A stretch of 64,000 nt of DNA, taken from positions 1 through 64,000 of the forward strand of contig NZ_AUBX01000016.1 in NCBI RefSeq assembly GCF_000429465.1. Direction: 5' to 3'. Shown piece after piece: positions 1 through 9,859 of this stretch. Below the pieces are notes generated by a model, which saw only the letters and a program-made list of their open reading frames with translations, did not search any database and was not told the origin of the DNA. Position 1 is the first letter of the stretch; every line of letters starts with the position of its first letter. The position numbers and the translations under genes were made by a program. Source of the stretch: Algoriphagus vanfongensis DSM 17529. Its GTDB lineage: Bacteria; Bacteroidota; Bacteroidia; Cytophagales; Cyclobacteriaceae.

Positions 1-2267
1 TCACCAACATTGCGACAGCGACAGGTACAGATCCAGACGGAGGCGAGACAGGAGGCACAGATACAGTGATCGTACCGGGCATAGATGCTCCGAGCATAGA
101 GCTGATTAAAACAGCAGACGTCTCCACTTACGATCAAGTGGGTGATGTGATCACTTATACCGTTACTGTCACCAATACCGGAAACACAACTTTGACTAAT
201 GCATTGGTAACAGATCCACTTACAGGCTTGGTAGAAACATATCCTGTCATGACTCCTGGTGAATCAATCACCTTTACGACGACTTATTCTGTTGTAGAGA
301 CTGATATGGAAGCTGGAAGCATTACAAACACAGCTTCAGTGATTGCTCAGGATCCAATGGGCAATGATGTGGAAGACAGCGATTCCGCAGTCGTGGTGAC
401 AGATGCTCAACCGGATATCGAGATTGTAAAAACTGCCGATACGGAAATAGCTATAGCCAGTGGTCAGGTGATCACCTATAGCTTAACTGTCACGAATACT
501 GGAAATGTGGATTTGGTAGATGTTCATGTGACAGATCCTTTGACAGGCTTGGATGAGACGATTACCAGCATTTCTCCTCAGGAATCAGTAGAACTGATTA
601 CTACCTATACAATCACAGAATCTGATGTAGCAGAGAAAGATTCCATCGTCAATATCGCTTATGTGTCTGCTCCAAATCCAGCGGGACCAGATCCATTGAC
701 GGATGAGGATGATGCGGTCACTTTGCTTGAATGTAATGGTGAAACAGTGGTAACGGGTCTGATCTATCACATACTTGGTCAAGAAGGTTTGGCACAAGTG
801 CCAGTGATACTCCTTCCAGGCGAAAATACCCCTGGTGATACCTTGATCAGTGTGACAAATGGCTTTGGTAGATATCAATTCTTTGGAGTCGCGGCCGGAG
901 ATTATAGAATTAAGGTAATTGATGAAGGTCTTGAGCTCAACCAAGGGTTGAGAGCCATCGATGGCGATGAAGCCAATATCACCGTAGAGCCTTGTAATTA
1001 CAATCCTGTTGACTTCAGATACGCCAGAACCGGTTCTGGTCCAGTAGCCAACAATCCTTTCTTGAGAGGTTTTGTCTGGTATGATATAAATGGGGATGGA
1101 ATAGAAAATGAGTGGTACGATGCCAATGGAGATGGTGAAGTGACACAAAACTATTTGCTCTCAAATCAAGCAATCAGCGTTTACAGTTGGGAATGGCTGG
1201 ATCTCAATGGAGATGGAAGCTATGAAGGTCCAGGGAACGAAGGAGAGTTGAACAGAGCAGGGTTTGGTAATCCTGCCGGGCAAAATATCTCGATCAAAGG
1301 GCCAGACGGCTATGAAGCAATGGCCACCGTAGGCCAGTTAGGTAACTGGAAACATGAATTGACTCAGTTGCTTCCATATGGTGAATATGAGGTGACTTTG
1401 GTGACAGATCCAGTATTTGATGCGAATGGGTTGAGGCTAGGCGCTTCTGGTCTCGTCAAAGTACTTCCAGAGGCAGCTGCCCGAATGAATGAGGCAGAAG
1501 CATTGGATAGATTGGTGTGTGAGGTGACTACTCCGATCACCCAAACTGGTTCAGTGACTCGAGAAGATCCTACAGCATTCAACTTTGATTATGGATTGAG
1601 ATGTTTCCTAGTAGATGATGAAGTCAATCTGGCTGTAGTGAAAACCTCCCATGAGGTGGAAATCTACGAAGGCGATGAATTCAGCTACGATGTGACTTTG
1701 AGCAATATCGGAGGTACTGATGCGACAGAACTGGTGCTGACTGATGAGCTGCCGCAAAATGTCACGTATCTCAGCTACGAGGTAGTGAGCAATCCTACTG
1801 ATGCGACAGTAGACGCCTCAGTGACAGGTAGCCGAATCACTTGGACGATACCTTTCTTTACCGCAGATGCCGAGCTTGCGATTCGCATCTTTGTGAAAGC
1901 TGGTGATCCGGGCATCATCACCAATGTCGTAGAAGTGTCAGCTAGTGAGACGGATACGGATGAGGATGACAATCAGGATACTGATGTCAATGAGATACTT
2001 CCGTTCCATATTCCGAATGTCATCACACCTACTAAAGTAGATGGAGATAATGATACCTTTGTGATTCAGGGTCTAGGTAAGTTTGTAAGCAATGATATCG
2101 TCATATTCAATAGATATGGGGATCATGTCTTTGAAACAGAGGACTACCAAAATGACTGGGATGCACCAGGCCAAGTAGCCGGCACATACTTCTATATCCT
2201 AAATACAGTCGACAAAGATGGAAACAAACATGAGTTCCAAGGCTGGATTCAGGTGATCAAAGATTGA
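1..2267 (+). CDS. Repeat-rich secreted protein with type IX secretion C-terminal domain (5' truncated)
   Basis: The reading frame is open from base 3 of the window, so the true N-terminus lies upstream; a GTG at 66 is only an internal valine. Seen in order: two copies of a roughly 107-residue DUF11/DUF7507-like domain (nt 93-413 and 414-730), a Cna-B/SdrD-like beta-sandwich (about 735-1010), a stretch with three DxNGDG calcium-loop motifs (DINGDG, DANGDG, DLNGDG; about 1083-1220), another DUF11-like domain (about 1625-1960), and a C-terminal module from about 2009 ([27 protein letters not shown]). That module matches the gliding-motility-associated (CHU_C, type B) sorting domain recognised by the type IX secretion system. 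Such proteins are usually cell-surface or secreted adhesin-like proteins. No catalytic domain is visible in the part present. Fold assignments are by motif resemblance. Confidence 0.9.
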   Translation, partial: TNIATATGTDPDGGETGGTDTVIVPGIDAPSIELIKTADVSTYDQVGDVITYTVTVTNTGNTTLTNALVTDPLTGLVETYPVMTPGESITFTTTYSVVETDMEAGSITNTASVIAQDPMGNDVEDSDSAVVVTDAQPDIEIVKTADTEIAIASGQVITYSLTVTNTGNVDLVDVHVTDPLTGLDETITSISPQESVELITTYTITESDVAEKDSIVNIAYVSAPNPAGPDPLTDEDDAVTLLECNGETVVTGLIYHILGQEGLAQVPVILLPGENTPGDTLISVTNGFGRYQFFGVAAGDYRIKVIDEGLELNQGLRAIDGDEANITVEPCNYNPVDFRYARTGSGPVANNPFLRGFVWYDINGDGIENEWYDANGDGEVTQNYLLSNQAISVYSWEWLDLNGDGSYEGPGNEGELNRAGFGNPAGQNISIKGPDGYEAMATVGQLGNWKHELTQLLPYGEYEVTLVTDPVFDANGLRLGASGLVKVLPEAAARMNEAEALDRLVCEVTTPITQTGSVTREDPTAFNFDYGLRCFLVDDEVNLAVVKTSHEVEIYEGDEFSYDVTLSNIGGTDATELVLTDELPQNVTYLSYEVVSNPTDATVDASVTGSRITWTIPFFTADAELAIRIFVKAGDPGIITNVVEVSASETDTDEDDNQDTDVNEILPFHIPNVITPTKVDGDNDTFVIQGLGKFVSNDIVIFNRYGDHVFETEDYQNDWDAPGQVAGTYFYILNTVDKDGNKHEFQGWIQVIKD
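93..730 (+). repeat. Two tandem DUF11/DUF7507-like domain repeats
   Basis: Within the surface protein two consecutive units of about 107 codons each begin with IELIKTAD / IEIVKTAD, continue with [13 protein letters not shown] / [13 protein letters not shown], and share a TDPLTGL motif. The frame upstream of 66 ends in a similar unit tail (TDTVIVPG), so at least one more copy probably lies outside the window. The copies have diverged at the DNA level. Confidence 0.7.
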
Positions 2268-2275
2268 TGATCATT

Positions 2276-2310
2276 GCAAAGGCTTCCAAATTTGGGAGCC
2301 TTTGCTTTTT
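2276..2310 (+). terminator. Rho-independent terminator after the surface protein
   Basis: Arms GCAAAGGCT and AGCCTTTGC are perfect complements, with an inner TCC/GGG extension around AAATTT, followed directly by a run of T. It lies 8 bases after the stop codon of the type IX secreted protein. Confidence 0.85.
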
Positions 2311-2586
2311 CTAGTCACTTCCGTTTCTCCAATTCAGCTAGCCAGAGGAAGTGAAGCTGCTATTTCATGGACCTTCATGACTCCTTTCTTAAATTTCTAG
2401 TCATCTGGTCTTTCACAGGAGAATTCTCAGCGCAGCACCACTCACTATATAATCTCCATTACTATTCCAAGCATCCGTCAAGGAAGTTTTCTTTAAGTTC
2501 CCTTTACCAATTTATTATAGTTGGAAAATCAGCTTTGAAGGGCAATTCCAAATATTTTACTTTGATATGCGCTAATTATTTCAGCT
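2311..2586. other. Intergenic region before the sigma factor gene
   Basis: No convincing gene is visible here. There is a loose inverted repeat, CACTTCC (2316-2322) with GGAAGTG (2347-2353), 24 bases apart and of unknown meaning. TTACTTTG near 2557-2564 is one mismatch from the Bacteroidota -7 element TAnnTTTG and could belong to the sigma factor promoter, but no matching -33 TTTG was found. Confidence 0.3.
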
Positions 2587-3204
2587 TTGGAAAATTTGGA
2601 TTCTTTTTCTTTGCAAGAACTCGTGAAAGAAATTTCTCAAGGAAATGAAACCTCTTTTGAGGAGCTTTATCGACTTTTTTCTTCCAAGATTTACCATACA
2701 TCCAGAAAGATGAAACTGAATCATGAAGAAGCGGAAGAGGTGGTGCAGGAAGTGTTTTTGAATATTTGGAAAAACAGGGCAAAGCTCGACCCTGGCCTTT
2801 CCATCAATGCATATATGATTGCGATTATCAGATCTTTAGTGATCAAGAAAAATCAAAAGGAAGCCCGATTTTTTGCTTTCCAACAATATCAAATTCCCTT
2901 GTCCGAATCTCTCGCTTCCCAGGCTCCGGATGAAGACCTCATTTACTCCGAATTTCATGAAATCTCCATGGAGATTATTTCTCAATTGCCGGCAGGTCAA
3001 AGACAGATTTTTAAGCTGAAGCATTTGGAAAATCGCAGTGTAGAGGAAATTTCAGGGAAGCTGAATCTCTCGGCAAGGACAGTCGAAAATCAAGTTTTTA
3101 GAGCTACCAAAACCTTCAAAGACCGCTTGTCTAAACTCGAAATAGTTTCTGTAAGTATTTGGTTTTTAGTGTCAAAATCCATCTTTTTATTCGATGTTAT
3201 TTGA
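2587..3204 (+). CDS. ECF-type RNA polymerase sigma-70 factor (Bacteroidota SusC-associated family)
   Basis: 205 residues with sigma region 2 (about 20-70; EEAEEVVQEVFLNIWKN) and region 4 (about 118-180; LPAGQRQIFKLKHLENRSVEEISGKLNLSARTVE helix-turn-helix core split over two helices). A hydrophobic tail rich in W, F, L and I (WFLVSKSIFLF) is typical of the Bacteroidota sigma factors that pair with FecR anti-sigma factors. The start is taken at TTG 2587, since no ATG exists between the upstream in-frame stop (2563) and region 2. Next come fecR, susC and susD on the same strand, so it probably activates that locus when FecR releases it. Which ligand triggers this cannot be told from sequence. 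Confidence 0.9.
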   Translation: MENLDSFSLQELVKEISQGNETSFEELYRLFSSKIYHTSRKMKLNHEEAEEVVQEVFLNIWKNRAKLDPGLSINAYMIAIIRSLVIKKNQKEARFFAFQQYQIPLSESLASQAPDEDLIYSEFHEISMEIISQLPAGQRQIFKLKHLENRSVEEISGKLNLSARTVENQVFRATKTFKDRLSKLEIVSVSIWFLVSKSIFLFDVI

Positions 3205-3311
3205 TTGTTAAGAATCTGATTTTGGCTTAACAATTATTTTCCTCTTTTTTTCAAACTCTCCGTGAGTAGTTTTTTTCTCCTGAGGCTATATAAGTCTGTA
3301 AATAACCAGGA

Positions 3312-4322
3312 ATGAATTACGATCGCAAAGTCAGAGAATTTTACGAGGGCAAGTTGAGTAAAGAGGAAGCTAGCGAGTTCTTAAAATTTCTCGAAAGTAA
3401 AGAGGCCGAAAAACATGTTTCGTCAGAATTGATACGGCTGTGGATATCTCAGCTCAAAGAAGACGAATATGCATGGAATAGGGAGGATCTCTGGCAAAAA
3501 CTCGACCCAAAGAAACAAACAAAACCTATCACTACCGTCGGAAAGCAAAGATGGTTGCAGGGGTCTGCTTCTGCTTGGCTCAGGGCTGCGGTTGTGATTT
3601 TGGTAGTTGGCTTGGGTGCATTATTTGTTCTCGAGACTCAGAGAGCGCCAGACTTTCCTGCATCGGAAACGCTGCAGGAGAATTTCATAACCAAGTCAAA
3701 TCCAAAAGGACAAAAAACAAAAATCGTATTGGATGATGGATCGGCAGTTTATTTGAACTCGCAAAGTAGCATCACTTTCCCGGCAGATTTTAAAACCAAT
3801 AGGTCTATCCGACTACAAGGAGAAGCATTTTTTGAAGTAGTCAAAGATCCAAATCATCCTTTTGAAGTGGAGGCCAACGGCATCATCACGACAGCTCTGG
3901 GTACATCCTTTAATATTTCGACTTTCCAAAAGGATGAGCAAGTCGCGGTCACCCTAGTGACGGGTAAGGTCAAACTCAACCAACAGGGAAGAAATCAATT
4001 CATAGAACTCAATCCAGGAGAGGAATCCTTGCTTTCGCTTCAAGGCGATACGCTGGAGAAATATCAGGTAGCAGTGTCAGATAGGATACTCTGGACTGAG
4101 GGTGTTTTGAAATTTGAAGAGACGTCATTTGAAGATATGGTAGCGGTCTTGGAGCGCTGGTACGACGTGTCCATCATGGTATCTGGCAAGCCAAAGCCGC
4201 TACGTGCATCGGGTGTTTTTGACAGGCAGGAATCTCTTAGAAATGTCCTAAATGTCATGAGCAAAACCTTGGAATTTGAATTTGAAATAGAAGACCAATC
4301 TATCACCATTCACTTTAACTAA
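3312..4322 (+). CDS. FecR-family anti-sigma factor / signal transducer
   Basis: 336 residues. A cytoplasmic N-terminal part (1-88) is followed by one membrane span at about 90-107 (AAVVILVVGLGALFVLE). The periplasmic FecR domain (about 130-225) carries the family pattern KIVLDDGSAVYLNSQSSITFP in its first half and ALGTSFNI later. A DUF4974-type C-terminal domain (about 265-333) follows. In known systems the N-terminus holds the sigma factor and the C-terminal domain touches the STN domain of the partner TonB-dependent transporter. Here both partners flank it: the ECF sigma factor upstream and a SusC with an STN domain downstream. This supports a dedicated cell-surface signalling trio. Confidence 0.93.
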   Translation: MNYDRKVREFYEGKLSKEEASEFLKFLESKEAEKHVSSELIRLWISQLKEDEYAWNREDLWQKLDPKKQTKPITTVGKQRWLQGSASAWLRAAVVILVVGLGALFVLETQRAPDFPASETLQENFITKSNPKGQKTKIVLDDGSAVYLNSQSSITFPADFKTNRSIRLQGEAFFEVVKDPNHPFEVEANGIITTALGTSFNISTFQKDEQVAVTLVTGKVKLNQQGRNQFIELNPGEESLLSLQGDTLEKYQVAVSDRILWTEGVLKFEETSFEDMVAVLERWYDVSIMVSGKPKPLRASGVFDRQESLRNVLNVMSKTLEFEFEIEDQSITIHFN

Positions 4323-4442
4323 CGCCTATGGAATAAGGAAGGAGCAAAAAAACAGGGATGTACTACCAATACATCCCTGCGAAATCAAAACTTAATTCTG
4401 CCCCTACATCCTCTCAGAATTGCGGTCCGGGAGTCGGGGAAA

Positions 4443-7400
4443 ATGTTTCAATCATTCAATATCAAAATTATGCAAAAAATATTACCGTTAATAGTAATGT
4501 CTATCAAACTATTGGCCAGGGGAATTACAGTCTTATGTCTGACGGTGAGCCCTCTTTTCGCAAACTCTTCCAAAGCCCAGATCAAAGGGATAGATGAAGT
4601 AGTGGTAGTTCTGGACGGACAGCCGAAAACATTGCTCCAGTTTTTTAGAGCAATTGAGAAAAACTCAGAGTTCAAGTTTTTCTACACGGAAGAGGCATTG
4701 AAGTCCGCTGGTGAGATCGAGTTTCTCCACTCTGGAAATACCGTAGAGCAGCATCTATACAAAGTCGCTGAGCAAAGTAATCTTCGCTTTAAGCAGGTGA
4801 ATAATACCATCAGTGTCATTATTCAAAAAGACGCCCAGCAGCAGCTGGTGACCAAGGAAATGGATTTTCAGAAGATATCCGGGGTAGTCCGAGATGAGTT
4901 GGGCGAGCCTATGCCAGGAGTCTCTATCTTGGTCAAAGGGACGACTACAGGTACTGTTACGAATTTGGACGGGTCATATACACTGGATGTGACACCGGGA
5001 CAGGTCTTGCTTTTTTCTTTCATCGGATACGATAGACAAGAGCAGGTAGTCGGTGCAGCATCCACGATCAATGTCTCCATGTCTCCGGCTGAAAACAGTC
5101 TAGATGAAGTGGTGGTCGTGGGCTATGGACAGCAGAAAAAAGCCAACTTGACAGGTGCAGTCGATCAGGTGGAATCCGAGGCCTTCGAAAACCGACCGAT
5201 ATCCAATGTGTCTCAGGGACTCGTAGGAGTGATCCCAAACCTGAATATCAAAATGCTGGATGGAAAGCCGACTCAGTCTCCTTCTTTCAATGTAAGAGGT
5301 ACCACTTCCATTGGACAGCAAGGCAGTGCATTGGTGCTGATAGATGGTGTAGAAGGCGATCCTAGAATGCTCAATCCTAATGATATTGCCAGCGTCACAG
5401 TCTTGAAAGATGCTGCGTCAGCTTCCATTTATGGAGCAAGAGCGGCTTTTGGAGTGGTGCTGATCACAACCAAAGCAGCTACAGAAGGCAAGACTTCCAT
5501 TACGTATTCGGCTAATTTCTCTTCCAAATCTCCAACCGCTGTTCCGGATAATATTACCGAATCTTATCCTTGGGCAAAAGGATTCAGCGATGCCTGGTCC
5601 AACTGGAATGACAACGGTAACACCCCGACTTCCATCAATAAGACCATGGCTTTCTCTCCTGCATACTTGGAGGAAATCAAAAGAAGATGGGAAGACCCAT
5701 CTCTTCCAAGAGTAGAAGTAGATCCATCCACTGGAGAATACCAATACTACTACAGCACCGACTGGTATCGGGAATTGTATAAGGACAGTTTCTTTGCTCA
5801 AGATCACAATCTGACTGTGACTGGCGGAGACCAAAAGACTTCCTACTACGTCAGTGGTAGATACAATGGTCAAGATGGACTTTTCCGATACAATACAGAT
5901 ACGTATTCTATGTATAATCTTCGGGCCAAAGGGACGATCCAGCTGACTCCGTGGCTACAGGTAGAAAACAACACCGACTACTCTCGTATGTCGTATCATC
6001 AGCCGCTCAACGTTGGGGAAGGGAGTGGTATCTGGAGAAACATGGCCGATGAGGGACACCCTCTTGCTCCATTGTTGAATCCTGATGGTTCACTTTCATT
6101 CCCGGCAGCTTATACGGTTGGGGATTATTACATCGGGAGAAATGCCGTGGACAATGTGCAACGTTTCTTGAAAAACCGTTTTGCAGCTAAAGCTGAATTT
6201 TTTGACAAGCAGCTGACCTTGAATGGAAACTTTACATTCCAGACTACTGACAATAGAGCTTTCCAAAAGAGAGTGCAAGTGCCGTATAGTAGATATGAAG
6301 GGGTGACTGGCTATACTGGTACCAATACCAACGACCTGCAAGACAGAAGAAACACGACAAACTACTATGCTACAAACCTGTATGCCAATTACTTGAAGTC
6401 GTTTAATAATTCTCATAATTTGGGCTTGTTGCTTGGGTTTAACTATGAATCCTCCGTCTATGAGAATCTAACTACAAGACGAAATGGGATAGTCTTCCCA
6501 GATGCAGAAGATCTCAATCTTGCTTTGGGACAAAGTATCGTCACGAATGGCGGCTACCAAAAATGGGCAATTGCAGGTACTTTTTTCCGAGTCAACTACG
6601 ACTATCAGGGAAGATACCTACTCGAGATCAATGGTCGCTATGACGGATCTTCCAAGTTTCCAACGGATCAGCAGTGGGCATATTTTCCGTCTGCCTCAGT
6701 CGGTTGGGCAGTGTCGGAAGAGAATTTTTGGGATGTTAATCCGGGTCTCTTGACTAGTCTGAAAGTAAGGGCTTCTTACGGTTCCTTGGGAAATGGAAAC
6801 ATCAGTCCCTATTCCTTCACAGAGAATTTCTCCATTTCTCAAATGGGCAGAATCATAGACGGCCAAAGACCTCAGTCCACCAGCATGCCTGGAGTAGTGC
6901 CAGAAGGACTGACTTGGGAGACTTCTACTACCGCTGATATTGGCTTGGACTTCGCGACTCTGAGCAATAGATTGCAGTTCACTGGAGACTGGTATCGTCG
7001 CTGGACTACGGATATGTTTACAGTGGGACCGACTTTGCCGGCGATCTATGGGACTACGGTACCAAAAGGGAACTATGCAGATCTGGAAACTACCGGATGG
7101 GAAGCAACAATCACCTGGAATGATGATTTTATCATGGCAGATAAGCCTTTCAACTACAGCGTCAGATTGGCTATGTCAGATTACAAAGCTTACATCACCA
7201 AGTACAACAACCCGGATAAAAATCTATCAGACTACTACGAAGGTCAGCGAATCGGAGAAATCTGGGGCTATCAGGTAGAAGGGCTATTCCGCTCGGAGGA
7301 AGAGATCCTCAATTCCCCTTCCCAGTCCAATATCCCTAATACCAATACTCGAAAGAACTACGTGGGGGATTTGAAATTTAAAAATTTGGATGGAGATGAT

Positions 7401-8009
7401 GTGATCTACCATGGCTCCAACAGGGTTGGTGATTCTGGTGACAAATCTGTCATCGGTAATTCCGAACCGAGATATACCTACGGAATCAACCTCAATGCCG
7501 AATGGAATGGATTCTTCATTGGAGCATTCTTCCAAGGAGTACTGAAGCAAGACTGGTACCCATCTGGCGAATCAAGATTCTGGGGACAATACAACCGTCC
7601 TTACAACCAGTATCCAAGCTGGCATGAAGACAATATGTTTAGAGAGGAGTTGCAAAACTTCGACGCCTATCTCCCTAGATTGGTTGGCTATGTTGCGTTG
7701 AGCAATAGAGTTCTAAGTACTCCGAACGACCGCTATCTTCAAAATGTAGCCTACATCCGCCTGAGAAATCTGCAGGTCGGCTACACACTTCCTCAGCACT
7801 TGACCGAAAAAATCAAAGCCAACGATGTGAAGATCTATCTCTCCGCAGAAAATCTTTGGACCTGGTCCTCTTTGTACAAATGGACAAAAGATACAGATGT
7901 GACCAGTATCTATGGTTCAGATCGGGACCTCAGCGGAGGCACAAGCGGAGATGGTTACAACTACCCGATGCTCAAGGCGATTTCTGCCGGTCTTACTGTT
8001 AACTTCTAA
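4443..8009 (+). CDS. SusC/RagA-family TonB-dependent outer membrane transporter with STN domain
   Basis: 1188 residues. The N-terminal signal region ends near residue 45 (SSKAQ). An STN signalling domain (about 60-118), a carboxypeptidase-regulatory-like domain (about 145-214; GEPMPGVSILVKGT, GYDRQE), the SusC hallmark DEVVVVGYG (221-229), a plug domain (about 238-345; VLIDGVEG, VLKDAASASIYGARA) and a long beta-barrel follow, ending in NF. It would move a SusD-captured ligand across the outer membrane using TonB energy. The STN domain is the part expected to signal to FecR. ATG 4443 is used; in-frame ATGs at 4470 and 4497 are also possible because the signal peptide would still be intact. It lies 11 bases before susD. 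Confidence 0.95.
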   Translation: MFQSFNIKIMQKILPLIVMSIKLLARGITVLCLTVSPLFANSSKAQIKGIDEVVVVLDGQPKTLLQFFRAIEKNSEFKFFYTEEALKSAGEIEFLHSGNTVEQHLYKVAEQSNLRFKQVNNTISVIIQKDAQQQLVTKEMDFQKISGVVRDELGEPMPGVSILVKGTTTGTVTNLDGSYTLDVTPGQVLLFSFIGYDRQEQVVGAASTINVSMSPAENSLDEVVVVGYGQQKKANLTGAVDQVESEAFENRPISNVSQGLVGVIPNLNIKMLDGKPTQSPSFNVRGTTSIGQQGSALVLIDGVEGDPRMLNPNDIASVTVLKDAASASIYGARAAFGVVLITTKAATEGKTSITYSANFSSKSPTAVPDNITESYPWAKGFSDAWSNWNDNGNTPTSINKTMAFSPAYLEEIKRRWEDPSLPRVEVDPSTGEYQYYYSTDWYRELYKDSFFAQDHNLTVTGGDQKTSYYVSGRYNGQDGLFRYNTDTYSMYNLRAKGTIQLTPWLQVENNTDYSRMSYHQPLNVGEGSGIWRNMADEGHPLAPLLNPDGSLSFPAAYTVGDYYIGRNAVDNVQRFLKNRFAAKAEFFDKQLTLNGNFTFQTTDNRAFQKRVQVPYSRYEGVTGYTGTNTNDLQDRRNTTNYYATNLYANYLKSFNNSHNLGLLLGFNYESSVYENLTTRRNGIVFPDAEDLNLALGQSIVTNGGYQKWAIAGTFFRVNYDYQGRYLLEINGRYDGSSKFPTDQQWAYFPSASVGWAVSEENFWDVNPGLLTSLKVRASYGSLGNGNISPYSFTENFSISQMGRIIDGQRPQSTSMPGVVPEGLTWETSTTADIGLDFATLSNRLQFTGDWYRRWTTDMFTVGPTLPAIYGTTVPKGNYADLETTGWEATITWNDDFIMADKPFNYSVRLAMSDYKAYITKYNNPDKNLSDYYEGQRIGEIWGYQVEGLFRSEEEILNSPSQSNIPNTNTRKNYVGDLKFKNLDGDDVIYHGSNRVGDSGDKSVIGNSEPRYTYGINLNAEWNGFFIGAFFQGVLKQDWYPSGESRFWGQYNRPYNQYPSWHEDNMFREELQNFDAYLPRLVGYVALSNRVLSTPNDRYLQNVAYIRLRNLQVGYTLPQHLTEKIKANDVKIYLSAENLWTWSSLYKWTKDTDVTSIYGSDRDLSGGTSGDGYNYPMLKAISAGLTVNF

Positions 8010-8020
8010 TTCGACAAATC

Positions 8021-9787
8021 ATGAAGCTATTTCATTATATATTATCACTCCTGATTCTGGCCGCAGTCACCTCCTGCAATCTGGATGAGTATCCAGTGGA
8101 TACAGCCAGTAATCAAGCCATATTTGGTTCGGCCAGTGGGCTAGAACTTTACAGCAATTCATTCTATAATATCCTACCAGGTACCGACGTGGGTGTTTTC
8201 CAGGGCGATGATGCCTCCGATTTGGTGGCCAGAAATGGCGTGGATAGTTATCTGGCAGTCAATGCGCTCAGTCCGGTGACTAGTGGCGGTTGGTCTTGGT
8301 CTAGCTTGAGAAATATTAATTATTTCATCGAAAATGCTGAGACCAGCACCGTAGCCGAAAAGAATCACTACATAGGATTGGCAAGGTTCTTTAGGGCTTT
8401 ATTTTACTTTGACAAGGTCAAGCGATTCGGAGATGTGCCTTGGATAGATAAAACCATCGAGGTCACTGATAGTGTAACTTTGTATGGACCTAGAGATGAT
8501 CGTTTTATGGTCATGGAGAAAGTTTTGGAGGATTTGGACTTTGCCATCGAGAATATCACCTTGACTTCCGATGCATCTTCTACGCGAATCACCAAAAATG
8601 TAGCAAGGGCTTACAAAACCAGAATCGCGCTCTTTGAAGCTTCCTATAGAAAATATCATACGGAATATGGAATGCAGGATACTGCTAATGAGTGGTATCA
8701 GGAGGTAGTCACTACAGCCAATGATATCACTGGTTTTACGCTACACAGAGCAGGTCAGGAGGATAGGTCCTATCGAGAAATGTTTATTACCAAAACTCCC
8801 TATGCCGATGAGACGATCTTGGCAGTGGCATTGGATGCCAGCCTGCAGGTCTTCAGTTCTGCGAATAGACGATTTATCAGTCCGACCTATGGAAATAGAC
8901 CAAGCCTGACAAGAAACTTCGTCAATACCTATCTAAACCTTGACGGAACTCCATTCACCAGCAATCCTGATTATCAGACTACTCCATTTGTGGAAGAAGT
9001 GAAAAACAGAGATTTGCGTCTCAAGCAAACTGTTCGCTTGGGAGACTATCACCGGACCGAAAATGGAATCTCAGTAGTAGCTCCTCCTAATTTCAATCAG
9101 ACCTTTACAGGCTACCAGCCTATCAAATGGTGTTATGACGAGCGTTTCCCCTACGATGACGAAAGCCGAAATGACAATGCTCATATCATTATGCGATATG
9201 CAGAAGTATTGCTAAACAAAGCGGAAGCTTTGGCTGAACTGGGAACGATGTCTGCCGGTGATTGGTCAGAGACCATTGGTGCTCTTCGTGCCCGTGCCGG
9301 GATCACAGGACCTTCTTTATCTACCCTTCCTACAGAAGCGGATCCCTATTTGGCAAACTATTATCTTGGTAAATTCACCAACCCAGTCCTGCTGGAAGTC
9401 ATGCGTGAGCGTGCCGTAGAGATGGTCTTTGAGGGGCTCAGACCGGATGATTTGAGAAGATGGCACATCGGAGAGCTATTCGAAGAAGCTCCAATGACAG
9501 GGATGTATGTTCCGGCATTGGGAGAGTATGATTTGAATAGCGATGGAGTCATGGATGTGTATTTCTATCAGGGAGAAAAACCAGAATCTTCCAATCCTGC
9601 TATCGCTTATGTGGATGTCAGCCCATCAGATGCAGCTGGTAGGATCCAGCTTTCCAACGGTACTTCGGGTGAAGTGATCTGGAATCCAGGTGTGAGAGAA
9701 TGGTTGGATAAAAAATACCTCTATCCGATTCCGGAAGCTGATCTTATTCGAAATCCTGCTTTGGGACAAAACCCAGGATGGGAATAA
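8021..9787 (+). CDS. SusD/RagB-family nutrient-binding outer membrane lipoprotein
   Basis: 588 residues with a lipoprotein signal peptide, Cys19 being the lipidated residue (AAVTSC). It shows the SusD pattern: the early YxNSFYN-like helix, LARFFRALFYFDKVKRFGDVPW, YAEVLLNKAEALAELG, RERAVEMVFEGLRPDDLRRW, and a C-terminal YLYPIPEADLIRNPALGQNPGW. SusD proteins cap the SusC barrel and bind the ligand at the cell surface. The ligand cannot be inferred because no glycoside hydrolase, lyase or sulfatase is in the locus; the only downstream enzyme is a secreted EEP-fold hydrolase. Confidence 0.95.
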   Translation: MKLFHYILSLLILAAVTSCNLDEYPVDTASNQAIFGSASGLELYSNSFYNILPGTDVGVFQGDDASDLVARNGVDSYLAVNALSPVTSGGWSWSSLRNINYFIENAETSTVAEKNHYIGLARFFRALFYFDKVKRFGDVPWIDKTIEVTDSVTLYGPRDDRFMVMEKVLEDLDFAIENITLTSDASSTRITKNVARAYKTRIALFEASYRKYHTEYGMQDTANEWYQEVVTTANDITGFTLHRAGQEDRSYREMFITKTPYADETILAVALDASLQVFSSANRRFISPTYGNRPSLTRNFVNTYLNLDGTPFTSNPDYQTTPFVEEVKNRDLRLKQTVRLGDYHRTENGISVVAPPNFNQTFTGYQPIKWCYDERFPYDDESRNDNAHIIMRYAEVLLNKAEALAELGTMSAGDWSETIGALRARAGITGPSLSTLPTEADPYLANYYLGKFTNPVLLEVMRERAVEMVFEGLRPDDLRRWHIGELFEEAPMTGMYVPALGEYDLNSDGVMDVYFYQGEKPESSNPAIAYVDVSPSDAAGRIQLSNGTSGEVIWNPGVREWLDKKYLYPIPEADLIRNPALGQNPGWE

Positions 9788-9810
9788 TCAAACTAAAAAT
9801 CAACCAGCGT

Positions 9811-9847
9811 CAGAAGCCTTTCAATTGAGGGGCTTCTGATTGCTTTT
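9811..9847 (+). terminator. Terminator after susD
   Basis: Arms CAGAAGCC and GGCTTCTG with an inner TCAATTGA palindrome form a strong hairpin, followed by a short T-rich stretch (TTGCTTTTT). It sits between susD and the EEP gene, so that gene may be partly uncoupled from the susCD transcript or transcribed by read-through. Confidence 0.7.
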
Positions 9848-9859
9848 TATCTATTTCAT

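Noticed and set aside
2367-2648. 93-codon plus-strand frame before and overlapping the sigma factor gene
   Set aside because: Overlaps the sigma factor start in another frame; translation has no domain and looks like A/T-rich intergenic sequence.
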